Shown here in pieces: positions 55,211 through 63,943 of a stretch of 64,000 nt of DNA. The position numbers and the translations under genes are program-made. Origin of the DNA: Marisalimonas sp016777705 (lineage in GTDB: Bacteria > Pseudomonadota > Alphaproteobacteria > Puniceispirillales > Marisalimonadaceae); the NCBI RefSeq assembly GCF_047717795.1, contig NZ_CP159808.1:1054001-1118000 (forward strand). The letters run 5' to 3'. The notes below the pieces were generated by a model that was not told the DNA's origin, ran no database searches, and was given only the letters and a program-made list of their open reading frames with translations. Numbering within the stretch: the stretch's first letter is position 1; each line of letters begins with the position of its first letter.

Positions 55211-56128
55211 ATGTGGCCAAACCCAAGAGTTCCTTATGAACTAGCTTCAAGTAGAAAAAAACTCTCTCCTCCTAATAATAAACCTTTAATCGTTCATGTT
55301 GTGATGAATATAGAGTATTGGCCTTTTGATAAAAACATGCCAAGAGGTATTTTGCCTCCACCACATGGAAAAGTATCTGATCCTCCTGATTTGCCAAACT
55401 ATTCTTGGGTTGAATATGGAATGAGAGTTGGTTTACCTAGGTTAATTAAACTTTTAAGAGAAAACGATATTCCAGTATCTGCATTTATCAATGCTCAAGT
55501 CGCAGAAATATATCCTTCAGCTTTTAAAGAAGTTTGTGATTTAAATTGGGAATTAGTAGGCCACGGCTGGTTTCAAGAATCATTAAGAGTTGTAGATAAC
55601 GAAGAATTAGTGATTAAAAAAAGCTTAAAATTGCTCAGAGAATTATCCGGACAGCCGGTAAGGAGTTGGTTTGGGCCTGGTGGTGGTGAAACAGAAAATA
55701 CACCTGAATTATTGAAAGACAATGGCATTGATTTTTTGCATGACTGGCTAATTGATGAATTACCATGTTGGATGAGGACAAAATCTGGGCCGCTTTTAGC
55801 AATGCCTTACACATTTGAATTAAATGATGTACCTATATGGACAGTTCAAAACAATTCTTGTGATGAAATGTATAAAAGAGTTAATGCAACACTAGAAGTT
55901 TTTGATGAAGAAAAATTATCAAATACTAAAATTATTACTTTGGCTTTACATCCACATATTGTTGGAGTACCTCAAAATTTTCATTACTTCAAAAAAACCA
56001 TTCAAGAACTTAAAAAAAGAGATGATGTAACTTTTATGACTTCTAGCCAAATTGGAGATTGGTTTATCAAAGAAGAAGGAACTAATGGTGAAGCCTTAAT
56101 CCCTTATCTTAATTCACCTCCGAATTAA
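55211..56128 (+). CDS. Polysaccharide-deacetylase-fold hydrolase, PuuE-like (second copy)
   Basis: A 305-residue NodB-fold protein paralogous to the one at 33024. The first strand reads VVMNIEYWP with E35 in place of the metal-binding Asp pair. Shared elements are ILPPPHGK, YGMRVG, H118 (VGHGW) and H247 (ALHPHIVGVP), at nearly the same numbers as in the paralogue; the His at 255 of that copy is Gln here. GPGGGETENTPELL near 155 is typical of the group. Its stop abuts the convergent ABC transporter operon. Likely an amide or ureide hydrolase; substrate unknown. Confidence 0.82.
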   Translation: MWPNPRVPYELASSRKKLSPPNNKPLIVHVVMNIEYWPFDKNMPRGILPPPHGKVSDPPDLPNYSWVEYGMRVGLPRLIKLLRENDIPVSAFINAQVAEIYPSAFKEVCDLNWELVGHGWFQESLRVVDNEELVIKKSLKLLRELSGQPVRSWFGPGGGETENTPELLKDNGIDFLHDWLIDELPCWMRTKSGPLLAMPYTFELNDVPIWTVQNNSCDEMYKRVNATLEVFDEEKLSNTKIITLALHPHIVGVPQNFHYFKKTIQELKKRDDVTFMTSSQIGDWFIKEEGTNGEALIPYLNSPPN

Positions 56129-56129
56129 A

Positions 56130-57218
56130 TTAGTTTTGATGAAGAAGAAAATCTTCTAATTTCCAGCTTAATGAAACTGTATCATGAACTTTTAGATTTA
56201 CTATTTCTTCATAAGATCTAACTTGTATCTCTTGTTTGTTATTTAATACTACCAAATACCTTACAAATTGACCTAAAAAGGTAATCTCAGATATTTTACC
56301 TACAATTTGATTATTTGAAACCTTAGAATTAGTTTTAGATATTTTTTTTATTTGAATAGATTCTGATTTTATTGACAAACTTACTTTTTGATTTTTTTTA
56401 ACTTTATAATTGTTGTTTGCAATTTCAATATTATCATTGTCAATATCAACAACTACTTTTGTTTTATTAAAATCTTTAATTCTTCCTTCAAAAATATTTT
56501 TTTCTCCAATAAATTCTGCAGTAAATTTGTTTTTGGGATTACTATAAATTTCTTTTGGGGTACCCTGCTCAACCATTTCACCGTCAGCAATTATAGCTAT
56601 TCTGTCAGCTACTGACATAGCTTCTTCTTGATTATGTGTAACATGAACAAAACTTATACCAACTGTCTTCTGGAGCCTTTTAAGTTCAATACACATATCT
56701 TTTCTTAATTGAGCATCTAAGGCTGACAAAGGTTCATCTAAAAGCAATACATCATTTTCAAGTATAAGCGCCCTTGCTAGCTGTACTCTTTGTTGTTGGC
56801 CACCAGAAAGTTCATGTGGCATTCTATTAGACAAACCTTTTAAACCTACTAAATCCATCATTTTATTAACTTTGTTTTCAATGATATTTTTATCAATTGA
56901 TTTTAATTTAAGTCCATAGCCAATATTTTGAGAAACATTCATATGAGGAAATAATGCAAAACCTTGAAAAACCATAGATGTTGGCCTTCTATCAGGAGGT
57001 AAATCATCAACATTTTGGCCTTTAATATTAACTGAACCACTATCAGGTCTAATAAAGCCTCCTATAGATCTTAATAATGTGGTTTTACCTCCACCACTTG
57101 GACCCAAGAGAACAAAATATTCACCATCAGCTATGTTTAAATCAACATTTTTTAATGCGTAAACATTTCCATAAGTTTTAACTAAGTTTTTTACTTCAAT
57201 TGCATTGGTTTTAGCCAA
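56130..57218 (-). CDS. ABC transporter ATP-binding protein, PotA-like
   Basis: A 362-residue ATPase of the spermidine/putrescine/Fe(III) importer class. Walker A is GPSGGGKTT (39-47), the signature LSGGQQQR (137-144) and Walker B DVLLLDEP (156-163), followed by a C-terminal TOBE domain (about 280-360). The start is TTG 57218 with GGAG 7 bases upstream. It is the last gene of a four-gene operon: binding protein, two permeases, ATPase. The substrate is not defined by sequence; polyamines or another small cation or acid are candidates. Confidence 0.92.
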   Translation of the reverse strand: MAKTNAIEVKNLVKTYGNVYALKNVDLNIADGEYFVLLGPSGGGKTTLLRSIGGFIRPDSGSVNIKGQNVDDLPPDRRPTSMVFQGFALFPHMNVSQNIGYGLKLKSIDKNIIENKVNKMMDLVGLKGLSNRMPHELSGGQQQRVQLARALILENDVLLLDEPLSALDAQLRKDMCIELKRLQKTVGISFVHVTHNQEEAMSVADRIAIIADGEMVEQGTPKEIYSNPKNKFTAEFIGEKNIFEGRIKDFNKTKVVVDIDNDNIEIANNNYKVKKNQKVSLSIKSESIQIKKISKTNSKVSNNQIVGKISEITFLGQFVRYLVVLNNKQEIQVRSYEEIVNLKVHDTVSLSWKLEDFLLHQN

Positions 57219-57235
57219 ATTTTTACTCCAAAAAA

Positions 57236-58126
57236 TTATTTGTTAGGTTCTTTTACAACTCTTGTTATTTTTTCTAATTCTTCAGTTTTAATTGCAGTTA
57301 CAATCAAAATTATTGACACAATTATAATAGCTACCAAACTGACGATTGAAGCCATTGCGTAAGATTCTTCTGACATTCCTGTATTTAACATTTGAGAAAT
57401 TAATACTGATGTAAAAGTATCAAAACCTCCTTTTAGAAGGCTTGTTCTTGTATATTCATTAAACGTTAAAATAACAACAAATGCACACGCACTAAAAACA
57501 CCCGCTCTTATTTGAGGGAATTCAATTTCCCAAAAAGCTCGCCAAGCCGAAGCACCTAAATCTCTTGCAGCTTCTGTTTGTTCTACTTTATAACGAGCCA
57601 TAGTAATCATAATGACAACAAAAACATATGGTAATGTATATACAATCAAACCAATAACAGCTGTCATTATACCTAAGTCAAACCATGACTCTAAAGCATA
57701 AATGCCTGTGTATTCTGAAATAAGTGTAAAAAATTTATTCAAGTTTTTAAAAAAAACTAATAAGGCAGAACCTAAAATATCAGCTGGAACAAATAATGGA
57801 GACAGTAAGACAAAAACAATACCAACTTTATGTTGACTTTGTTTATATAACTTTGCTGATAACAATCCAAAGGGTATAACAATGGGTAAAGTTATTATTG
57901 CCAGTAACATAGTCCAACCTAATGAACCAATTAACTGTTTGTCAGAAAATACACTTTCATACCATTGAAAAGTAAAAATATAGTATTTTGCGCCAAAGCC
58001 AAGCTCATTAAAAGAAATATACATAGTATAAAATACTGGTGCCATTAAGATGAAAACAGCAAATGATAGCCATCCCCACTTTAAAGCTAACTTCCATCTA
58101 GGTTGAAAATCATCTCTTAATGACAT
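57236..58126 (-). CDS. ABC transporter permease, PotC-like
   Basis: A 296-residue inner-membrane permease with about six helices. The coupling-loop EAA motif appears as EAARDLGASAWRAFWEIEFPQIRAG near 185. It is the second permease of the importer. Its start overlaps the stop of the first permease by one base (TAATG), and the ATPase gene follows after 17 bases, so the complex is made from one transcript. Confidence 0.92.
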   Translation of the reverse strand: MSLRDDFQPRWKLALKWGWLSFAVFILMAPVFYTMYISFNELGFGAKYYIFTFQWYESVFSDKQLIGSLGWTMLLAIITLPIVIPFGLLSAKLYKQSQHKVGIVFVLLSPLFVPADILGSALLVFFKNLNKFFTLISEYTGIYALESWFDLGIMTAVIGLIVYTLPYVFVVIMITMARYKVEQTEAARDLGASAWRAFWEIEFPQIRAGVFSACAFVVILTFNEYTRTSLLKGGFDTFTSVLISQMLNTGMSEESYAMASIVSLVAIIIVSIILIVTAIKTEELEKITRVVKEPNK

Positions 58127-58977
58127 TAACTAATTGGCTCCAATAACTTTGTTAAATTAAATAACCTATGACCTATATAAAGTAATCCCATTAAGGTAAA
58201 CATCATAATTGCGCTTACTGCCATTGCTAAAGGAAAATCAAGCGCAATTATTGCTTGAGTAGCTATAAGACCAGCATTAACAGAACCTGGACCACCTAAT
58301 ATTGTTGGTATTAACGCTATGCCTATACCATTTACGAAGATAAAAACACTTCCAGCAAACAAACCTGGAGCAGCCAAAGGTAAAAGAATATCTTTAAACA
58401 TTCTTCTTCTATTCACACCTAAATCTGCACAGACTTCAAATATATAATTTGGGATAGCTTCTAAAGCTAAAAAAGTTGAAAAAATCATAAATGGCAAAAA
58501 AGAAACAATTTCTCCAATTACAACACCCGTTGGTGTAAATACGAATGCAGAAATTGGTGTATCTATAAAATTGAAGTCCATAAGAAGTGAATTCAGAACA
58601 CCATTCCTAGAAAGAATAGGTCTTAAAGCAAATATTCTAATAATTTCAGAAACCATGAAAGGAAGAATAAAAAGTAACATTACTCTATGTTGAGCAACTT
58701 TTTTTACTCTACGTCTAATAAATATCGCAATGGGAAAACCGATAAAAAAAGCACAAACAACAGAAATAGAGGAGTGAAACATTGAAGAAAGAAAATTTTC
58801 AAGTCGTGATGAAAAAAAGAAATTTTCATAAGAAAAAAGAGTAAATCCTGGCTCCATCCAAAACATAGTCCTTTCAAACACACTCCATACAACTGTTAAA
58901 AGCAAAGGAAGTACAAAAAATATAATCATAAAAATGACTGGGATTTTGAAAAGTAAATTATTTTTGGAATTAAACAT
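58126..58977 (-). CDS. ABC transporter permease, PotB-like
   Basis: A 283-residue permease with about six membrane helices and an EAA-type loop reading EVCADLGVNRRRMFKDILLPLAAPG near 180. It pairs with the PotC-like permease. Between it and the binding-protein gene upstream lies a terminator-like hairpin, so permeases are probably made at lower levels than the binding protein. Confidence 0.92.
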   Translation of the reverse strand: MFNSKNNLLFKIPVIFMIIFFVLPLLLTVVWSVFERTMFWMEPGFTLFSYENFFFSSRLENFLSSMFHSSISVVCAFFIGFPIAIFIRRRVKKVAQHRVMLLFILPFMVSEIIRIFALRPILSRNGVLNSLLMDFNFIDTPISAFVFTPTGVVIGEIVSFLPFMIFSTFLALEAIPNYIFEVCADLGVNRRRMFKDILLPLAAPGLFAGSVFIFVNGIGIALIPTILGGPGSVNAGLIATQAIIALDFPLAMAVSAIMMFTLMGLLYIGHRLFNLTKLLEPIS

Positions 58978-58989
58978 TAAAGAACCAAT

Positions 58990-59020
58990 AAAAAATACAA
59001 CCCTGATTAACAGGGTTGTA
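58990..59020 (-). terminator. Hairpin with T-run between binding-protein and permease genes
   Basis: A perfect 10-base stem, TACAACCCTG (58996-59005) with CAGGGTTGTA (59011-59020), has a 5-base loop and on the minus strand is followed by six T. It starts 17 bases after the binding-protein stop. In an operon this acts as a partial terminator or 3-prime stabiliser, favouring binding-protein expression. Confidence 0.75.
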
Positions 59021-59036
59021 CATATAGTTTTATAAA

Positions 59037-60203
59037 TTAAGCAGCTTGGACTTTAGCCCACCAATCTTGATATGCCCTTAATTCTTTAGGGTATAAGTTT
59101 TGCCAAGAATTTCCTTTAACAGCCATTCTTGCAGCTTTATTTTTTAATCTTTGAGCAATGGCAGCTTTTTTCTTAGCATCGAAATCGCCTGGATTAGCAT
59201 TAACATATTCATTAACACCTGTCATTTGCGGTGTAAATCCAAGTCCAGATAGTGTTCTCGCACCAAACCAAGGAGATAAATATAGATCCATTAATTTATA
59301 AAAATTATCTTCTTGACCTCTTTGTTTACCACCTTTTGTTAACATCCATACATTATTCCAAGTTTGATGACCTTCTTTCATTGTACCATAATGAATATCA
59401 GCACCCTTTTTTGCTGCTATCACTGCAATTGGTTCCCAACAGGACGATACTAGCACTTCTTCACTTGCTAAAAGGTCAACACCATTTCCAAAGCCATCCC
59501 AGAAAGTTCTAAATTGACCTTTCTTTTTCATATTGATTAAAAACTCACAAACACCTTTTACTTCTGATTTTGACATGTCTGAAGGATTAACAATATCTTG
59601 TTTACCAGATTCTTTTAAATAAACAGCTGTTGTTGTCAATGTAGGTCCTGAGTCATTTTGCATTGCAGCATAACCTTTAAATTGACTATCAAAAAGAGCG
59701 TCCCAAGTATCAATATCACCACCAACTTTACTTTTATTATAGGCCATTGAATCAGCGTTAGAAATATATGGAACCCCTACTATTTCACCTTTTTTATTAC
59801 GAATTGTATTAGCAGCTACATTACCTTCGTTATAAGCAGGAATTAAATTTTTCCAATTTTTTATTTTTGAAACATCAAGAGGTACAATTGCCTTATTGTC
59901 AGACATAGCATCTTCTTGACCACCACCATTATCAGTAATAGCGTCATATAACTTTTGACCGTCTCCAACAAAAAACTTTTGTATTGCTTGGTCAGCTGAA
60001 CCACTTTTAGCTGAATACACAAGAGGAACTCCTGCTTGCTTTCCCATCTCATCCCAAGTTTTAGTTACTTTTGCAACTCCAATAGTCCAAATTTTAAGAG
60101 GGTCAGCCGCAAATGCATCCGCAATAAAAGATTGACTAAGAGAAGCAGAAGCTGCAACTAAAGCCGAATTCTTTAAAAAATTACGTCTTGTTGTTTCAAA
60201 CAT
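59037..60203 (-). CDS. ABC transporter substrate-binding protein, PotD-like, Tat-exported
   Basis: A 388-residue periplasmic binding protein of the PotD/iron-type class (family 1 extracellular solute-binding). The N-terminus is a Tat signal: TTRRNFLKN with R6/R7, a mild hydrophobic stretch and ADAFA near 31. Export folded suggests an early-bound ligand or quality need. I chose ATG 60203 (GGAG 7 bases upstream) over a TTG one codon earlier. Late segments LYLSPWFGARTLSGLGFTP and WAKVQAA fit the family. It leads the importer operon and is divergent from the MmgE/PrpD gene. Confidence 0.9.
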   Translation of the reverse strand: MFETTRRNFLKNSALVAASASLSQSFIADAFAADPLKIWTIGVAKVTKTWDEMGKQAGVPLVYSAKSGSADQAIQKFFVGDGQKLYDAITDNGGGQEDAMSDNKAIVPLDVSKIKNWKNLIPAYNEGNVAANTIRNKKGEIVGVPYISNADSMAYNKSKVGGDIDTWDALFDSQFKGYAAMQNDSGPTLTTTAVYLKESGKQDIVNPSDMSKSEVKGVCEFLINMKKKGQFRTFWDGFGNGVDLLASEEVLVSSCWEPIAVIAAKKGADIHYGTMKEGHQTWNNVWMLTKGGKQRGQEDNFYKLMDLYLSPWFGARTLSGLGFTPQMTGVNEYVNANPGDFDAKKKAAIAQRLKNKAARMAVKGNSWQNLYPKELRAYQDWWAKVQAA

Positions 60204-60341
60204 CAAATATCTCCATTAATTATAATTAATTTATAATAAATATTATAATCAGTTAAATTGATTAATAGCAAATGTATTTAATTAACATTAACATTTTTTA
60301 AAATGATGTGTAGTATATGATTTGATGATACTTAGAGTAAT

Positions 60342-61739
60342 GTGAAAATTCAAATGATAGATAAATTTGTAAATCAATTAATTAAGAAACCGAATAAAAT
60401 ATCTATTAAAAAGGCAAAATTAGAAATTATTGATTGGATTGGTTACTCAGTTGCTGGTACTTTTACTGAACAAGCAAAGCCATTTAATAATTTACAAAAG
60501 ATACTTCCAAATGGAAAATCACTTAATTTATTTGATAAAAAACAATTAAGTGTTTTTGACAGCGCTTTTATAAATGCTTCAGTTGGAAATATTTTAGAGT
60601 TAGATGATGTTCATAGAACATCTATAATACATCCTGGTGACACTATCATACCAGCAGCAATTGCAACAGCTTCTCATAAGAAAGTAACTACATTAAATTT
60701 TTTAATTGCAATTATATCAGGCTACGAAGCCGCTATAAGAATGGGTAATTGTTTAGGAGCAGAACATTACAAAACATTTTATTCAAGTTCAACATGTGGG
60801 GTTTTTGGTGCAGCTACAGCATCTAGTTATATTTTAAACGTTAATAATGATAAAAAAAGTTTTAAAGAAAATTTAAGGAACTCTTTAAACCTTGCTACAA
60901 TGACATCTAGTGGGATTTGGCAATGTAGAAAAGGAGAAGGCGAAGCTAAACAATACGCTCTTGCTAACGCCTCAAAATGCGGGGTTACTGCTGCATATAT
61001 GGCTCAACATGATACAAGAGCACCAATTGACATGATTGAAGGGGAATTGGGTTTTTTAAAAGGATATGCAAAAAAAATCGAATATAATGAATTAATAAAA
61101 GAAGAAAACATTCATTTGATAAATGAAATTAGTAATAAACCTTGGCCAGCATGCAGGCATAGCCATCCAGTTATAGGTGTATCCTTATATGTAAAACAAG
61201 AAGCCGATAAAAAAAATGTAACATTTGATGAAATTAAAAAAATTGAAATTGAAACCTATTCAACTGCTATTGAATTCTGTGACAAAAAAGAACCTAAAAA
61301 TAATATTGAAGGCAAGTTTTCTTTACAACATTGCTGTGCTTTATCTTTAATTTATGGAAAAATTATGGATGAATACTTTAACATTAGCTATCTTGAAAAA
61401 ATACAAGTCAAAAATATCATAAGTAAAATTAAAATTATTGAGAATAAGAAAATGTCAAAAAATTTTCCTATAAACTATTCTGCTTCAATAAATGTAAAAT
61501 TTAAGAACGGTTTAAGTATAAAAAAAACAAATATTCACGCAAAAGGTGACCCTGAAAATCCAATGACAGAAAAAGAAATATGTGACAAATCTTTTAATTT
61601 AATTGAAAATAAAATCGAAGCTAAAGATGACGTTAATTTATTAATTGAAAAAATATTAAATTCAAAGGAGGAAAACGATACCTCTAACATAAAATGGTTT
61701 GATGACTTACAAAAAATTATAAACAAAAAGGAACATTAA
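60342..61739 (+). CDS. MmgE/PrpD-family protein
   Basis: A 465-residue member of the 2-methylcitrate dehydratase/iminodisuccinate-epimerase superfamily. Conserved parts are LELDDVHRTSIIHPGDTIIPAA near 83, SGYEAAIRMG near 126 and KPWPACRHSHPVIG near 265. The family includes dehydratases, cis-aconitate decarboxylase and immunodisuccinate epimerase, so the reaction is open. The start is GTG 60342 (AGAG upstream, rather close) or ATG 60354. Its stop is directly followed by the cupin start, so it leads a tight three-gene operon with a cupin and a TIM-barrel protein. Confidence 0.85.
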   Translation: MKIQMIDKFVNQLIKKPNKISIKKAKLEIIDWIGYSVAGTFTEQAKPFNNLQKILPNGKSLNLFDKKQLSVFDSAFINASVGNILELDDVHRTSIIHPGDTIIPAAIATASHKKVTTLNFLIAIISGYEAAIRMGNCLGAEHYKTFYSSSTCGVFGAATASSYILNVNNDKKSFKENLRNSLNLATMTSSGIWQCRKGEGEAKQYALANASKCGVTAAYMAQHDTRAPIDMIEGELGFLKGYAKKIEYNELIKEENIHLINEISNKPWPACRHSHPVIGVSLYVKQEADKKNVTFDEIKKIEIETYSTAIEFCDKKEPKNNIEGKFSLQHCCALSLIYGKIMDEYFNISYLEKIQVKNIISKIKIIENKKMSKNFPINYSASINVKFKNGLSIKKTNIHAKGDPENPMTEKEICDKSFNLIENKIEAKDDVNLLIEKILNSKEENDTSNIKWFDDLQKIINKKEH

Positions 61740-62114
61740 ATGTTAAAAAGCGCTTTTGATTTTTCAAAAATAGATATTAATGAAGGTTGGGAACTAGCTC
61801 CTGGAGCAGGACCTGGAATTGAAATGAAAATGTTATCGGGAAGTTTAGATGAAAATAAAAAGACTGGTGTAAGAACAAGGTTAATTAGGTTTTTACCTGG
61901 ATCGTTTAATACTGAAGTTTTTGTTCATGATTATTGGGAAGAAGTTTACATGATAAGAGGTTCAATTACACTAGGAAATGATTTACCAGGTAATAAAAAA
62001 ACAACTACTCAAAGCCCAGCTTATGCATGCCGTCCTCCTGGAACTAATCATGGACCATTTAGATCAGATGAAGGATGCATGTTTTTGGAAATTCAATACT
62101 ATCACGACAGTTAA
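61740..62114 (+). CDS. Small cupin-domain protein
   Basis: A 124-residue single-domain cupin. The first motif, FVHDYWEEVYMIRG, retains H63 and E67 or E68 but has Tyr65 where the second His is usual. The second motif, CRPPGTNHGPF, keeps H104. It may bind metal with three ligands. GGAAC lies before the ATG at the end of the MmgE/PrpD gene. Likely an isomerase or a sensor/regulatory-type cupin in the same pathway; no reaction can be assigned. Confidence 0.8.
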   Translation: MLKSAFDFSKIDINEGWELAPGAGPGIEMKMLSGSLDENKKTGVRTRLIRFLPGSFNTEVFVHDYWEEVYMIRGSITLGNDLPGNKKTTTQSPAYACRPPGTNHGPFRSDEGCMFLEIQYYHDS

Positions 62115-62121
62115 CAAATAA

Positions 62122-62982
62122 ATGAAATTCAATTACCGTGATTTTTTAGATAGTAAATTATCAATAAATTCTTATATGTGGCCTAGAAATATTGACCCTT
62201 TTGAATTTATTGAGACTATTATTAAATCTGGTATTAAAAACATTGGATTACATGCTGATTTTATTGAAGAATTTGGAGTGAACAAACTTAAACAAGAGTT
62301 AGCTTTAAACCGTATTAATGTAACCAGTATCAATTCAGTAGGTTATTTTACTGACCCATATTATTTCAAACAAAATGAAAAAGTTTTAAACTTTGCTAAA
62401 GTTTTAAATCCTGAATTGATTTGCGTTATTTCAGGTGGAATAATGGGTGGACCTAATCCTGTTAGTAATGAGTTTGTTTCAACAGGTAACAAGTTATTAA
62501 TAGAAAACATTAGAAGAGACACTTTAAATAAAATAAACTCTTTATTTGAAAAGGCTTCTAAACTTAATTTAACTCTAGGAATTGAACCTATAGGAAGTTG
62601 GGAGATTTTAAAAAAAGGACATTTTAATTCTATTTCTAGCTGTCTAAAATTAGTTAAAAACAATAATCACAAATTAATTATAGATTTATATCACAGTTTT
62701 ACGGATATAGACTTAGATACATTTGTAAAAAAATCTCCTAAATTAGGTTTACTTCAATTTTCTAATGTTAAATTTGATGAAAACTTTAGGCCTACAGGAC
62801 GAAAGTCAATTAATAATATTAATAACAATAATAATTTAGAGTTATCTAAATATATGACATATGTTTTTAAAAGAAACGATAATACAAAACTTGAATTTGA
62901 AATTTTTAATACTGATATCAAGTACGAAAATCCAAAATTGATTATAGAAAGTTTAAAGGATGAAATTTTAAGCTTATTTTAA
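62122..62982 (+). CDS. Sugar phosphate isomerase/epimerase-like TIM-barrel protein
   Basis: A 286-residue xylose-isomerase-like TIM barrel (AP-endonuclease-2 fold). Candidate metal ligands are E154 region (LGIEPIGSW), D190 and H193 (IIDLYHSF) and a late Glu (KLEFEIFN). The family interconverts sugars, inositols and hydroxypyruvate-type acids. It follows the cupin by 7 bases and ends one base before the convergent SMP-30 gene. The sequence is rich in Asn and Lys, as are other genes at this end of the window. Confidence 0.8.
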   Translation: MKFNYRDFLDSKLSINSYMWPRNIDPFEFIETIIKSGIKNIGLHADFIEEFGVNKLKQELALNRINVTSINSVGYFTDPYYFKQNEKVLNFAKVLNPELICVISGGIMGGPNPVSNEFVSTGNKLLIENIRRDTLNKINSLFEKASKLNLTLGIEPIGSWEILKKGHFNSISSCLKLVKNNNHKLIIDLYHSFTDIDLDTFVKKSPKLGLLQFSNVKFDENFRPTGRKSINNINNNNNLELSKYMTYVFKRNDNTKLEFEIFNTDIKYENPKLIIESLKDEILSLF

Positions 62983-62983
62983 A

Positions 62984-63928
62984 TTATTTATTGAGAAAGT
63001 TTAGAGGTAATCCTTCTCTATCCCACTTAACTTCAAGTAAAAGACCTTCATGTGACGCTGTTATGTAAGCTGTTTTCAAATCTTGCGAACCAAAACAGAT
63101 ATTAGTTATATAAGGGTCATCAAACTTAACAAATTCAACTAAATCACCAGATGGGGATATGACAGAAATACCGCCATTAATTAGTGTCGCAACACAAATA
63201 TTCCCATTTTTTTCTAATGCGAGTGAGTCAAACCTTTTTATACCACCCTCATTATTTAATAGTTTTCCTCCATTGATTGAGATTGGAAATGATAACTTAT
63301 CAACCTGCCCTTCATCTGTTATTTTATAGCTATATAACTTACCTCCCTCAGTCTCAGCAACATAAAGGGTTTTCTCATCCGGTGACAAACCAATACCATT
63401 TGGTGTCATAAATGGTTGAATAACTTCTCTAATTTCAGATCCATCTGATTTTGCCCAATATATTGCACCTCTATCCATGTTACGCTCTCTAACTTTACCT
63501 AAATCCGTAAACCAAAAATCACCATTCTTATCAAAGACAATATCATTAGGACCCTTTAAAGAAATGTCATTACATTCTCTATACAAAGTTGAAAATTGAC
63601 CTGTATTTAAATTCACTTTTTGTATGCTGCCACCAACGTAGTTTTTGCTTTGTGATATAGGTCTCATATACTTATTATCAAAAGATACTTCCCATTCAAA
63701 ACCTCCATTGTTACAAACATAACAATAACCGTCTGGACCTATAGCCGCTCCATTAGGACCTCCACCTAAATCAGCTACAACTTCAACTGACCCATTTTTA
63801 TTTACTTTACTTAATGTACCTCTAGCTATTTCTACTAAAATAATTGATCCATCATTCATATAAATAGGACCTTCAGGAAATTTCAAATTTTCAGCTAATA
63901 CTTTAAATTCTTTTTTAGTAATATTCAT
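62984..63928 (-). CDS. SMP-30/gluconolactonase-family protein
   Basis: A 314-residue six-bladed beta-propeller lactonase. Metal-site residues are expected from E18 (KFPEGPIYM), N-D in GPNDIVFDKNGDFWFTD near 125, and PNGIGLSPDEKTLYVAET near 175. It hydrolyses sugar or aldono-lactones in known members. AGGA lies before the ATG. It would partner logically with the convergent TIM-barrel isomerase and the MmgE/PrpD dehydratase in breakdown of a sugar acid, but that is inference. Confidence 0.88.
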   Translation of the reverse strand: MNITKKEFKVLAENLKFPEGPIYMNDGSIILVEIARGTLSKVNKNGSVEVVADLGGGPNGAAIGPDGYCYVCNNGGFEWEVSFDNKYMRPISQSKNYVGGSIQKVNLNTGQFSTLYRECNDISLKGPNDIVFDKNGDFWFTDLGKVRERNMDRGAIYWAKSDGSEIREVIQPFMTPNGIGLSPDEKTLYVAETEGGKLYSYKITDEGQVDKLSFPISINGGKLLNNEGGIKRFDSLALEKNGNICVATLINGGISVISPSGDLVEFVKFDDPYITNICFGSQDLKTAYITASHEGLLLEVKWDREGLPLNFLNK

Positions 63929-63943
63929 ATTTTTTCCTATATT

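Noticed and set aside
60215..60230. ATTAATTA/TAATTAAT palindrome before the binding-protein gene.
   Set aside because: Made only of A and T in a very AT-rich spacer, where such palindromes are expected by chance.
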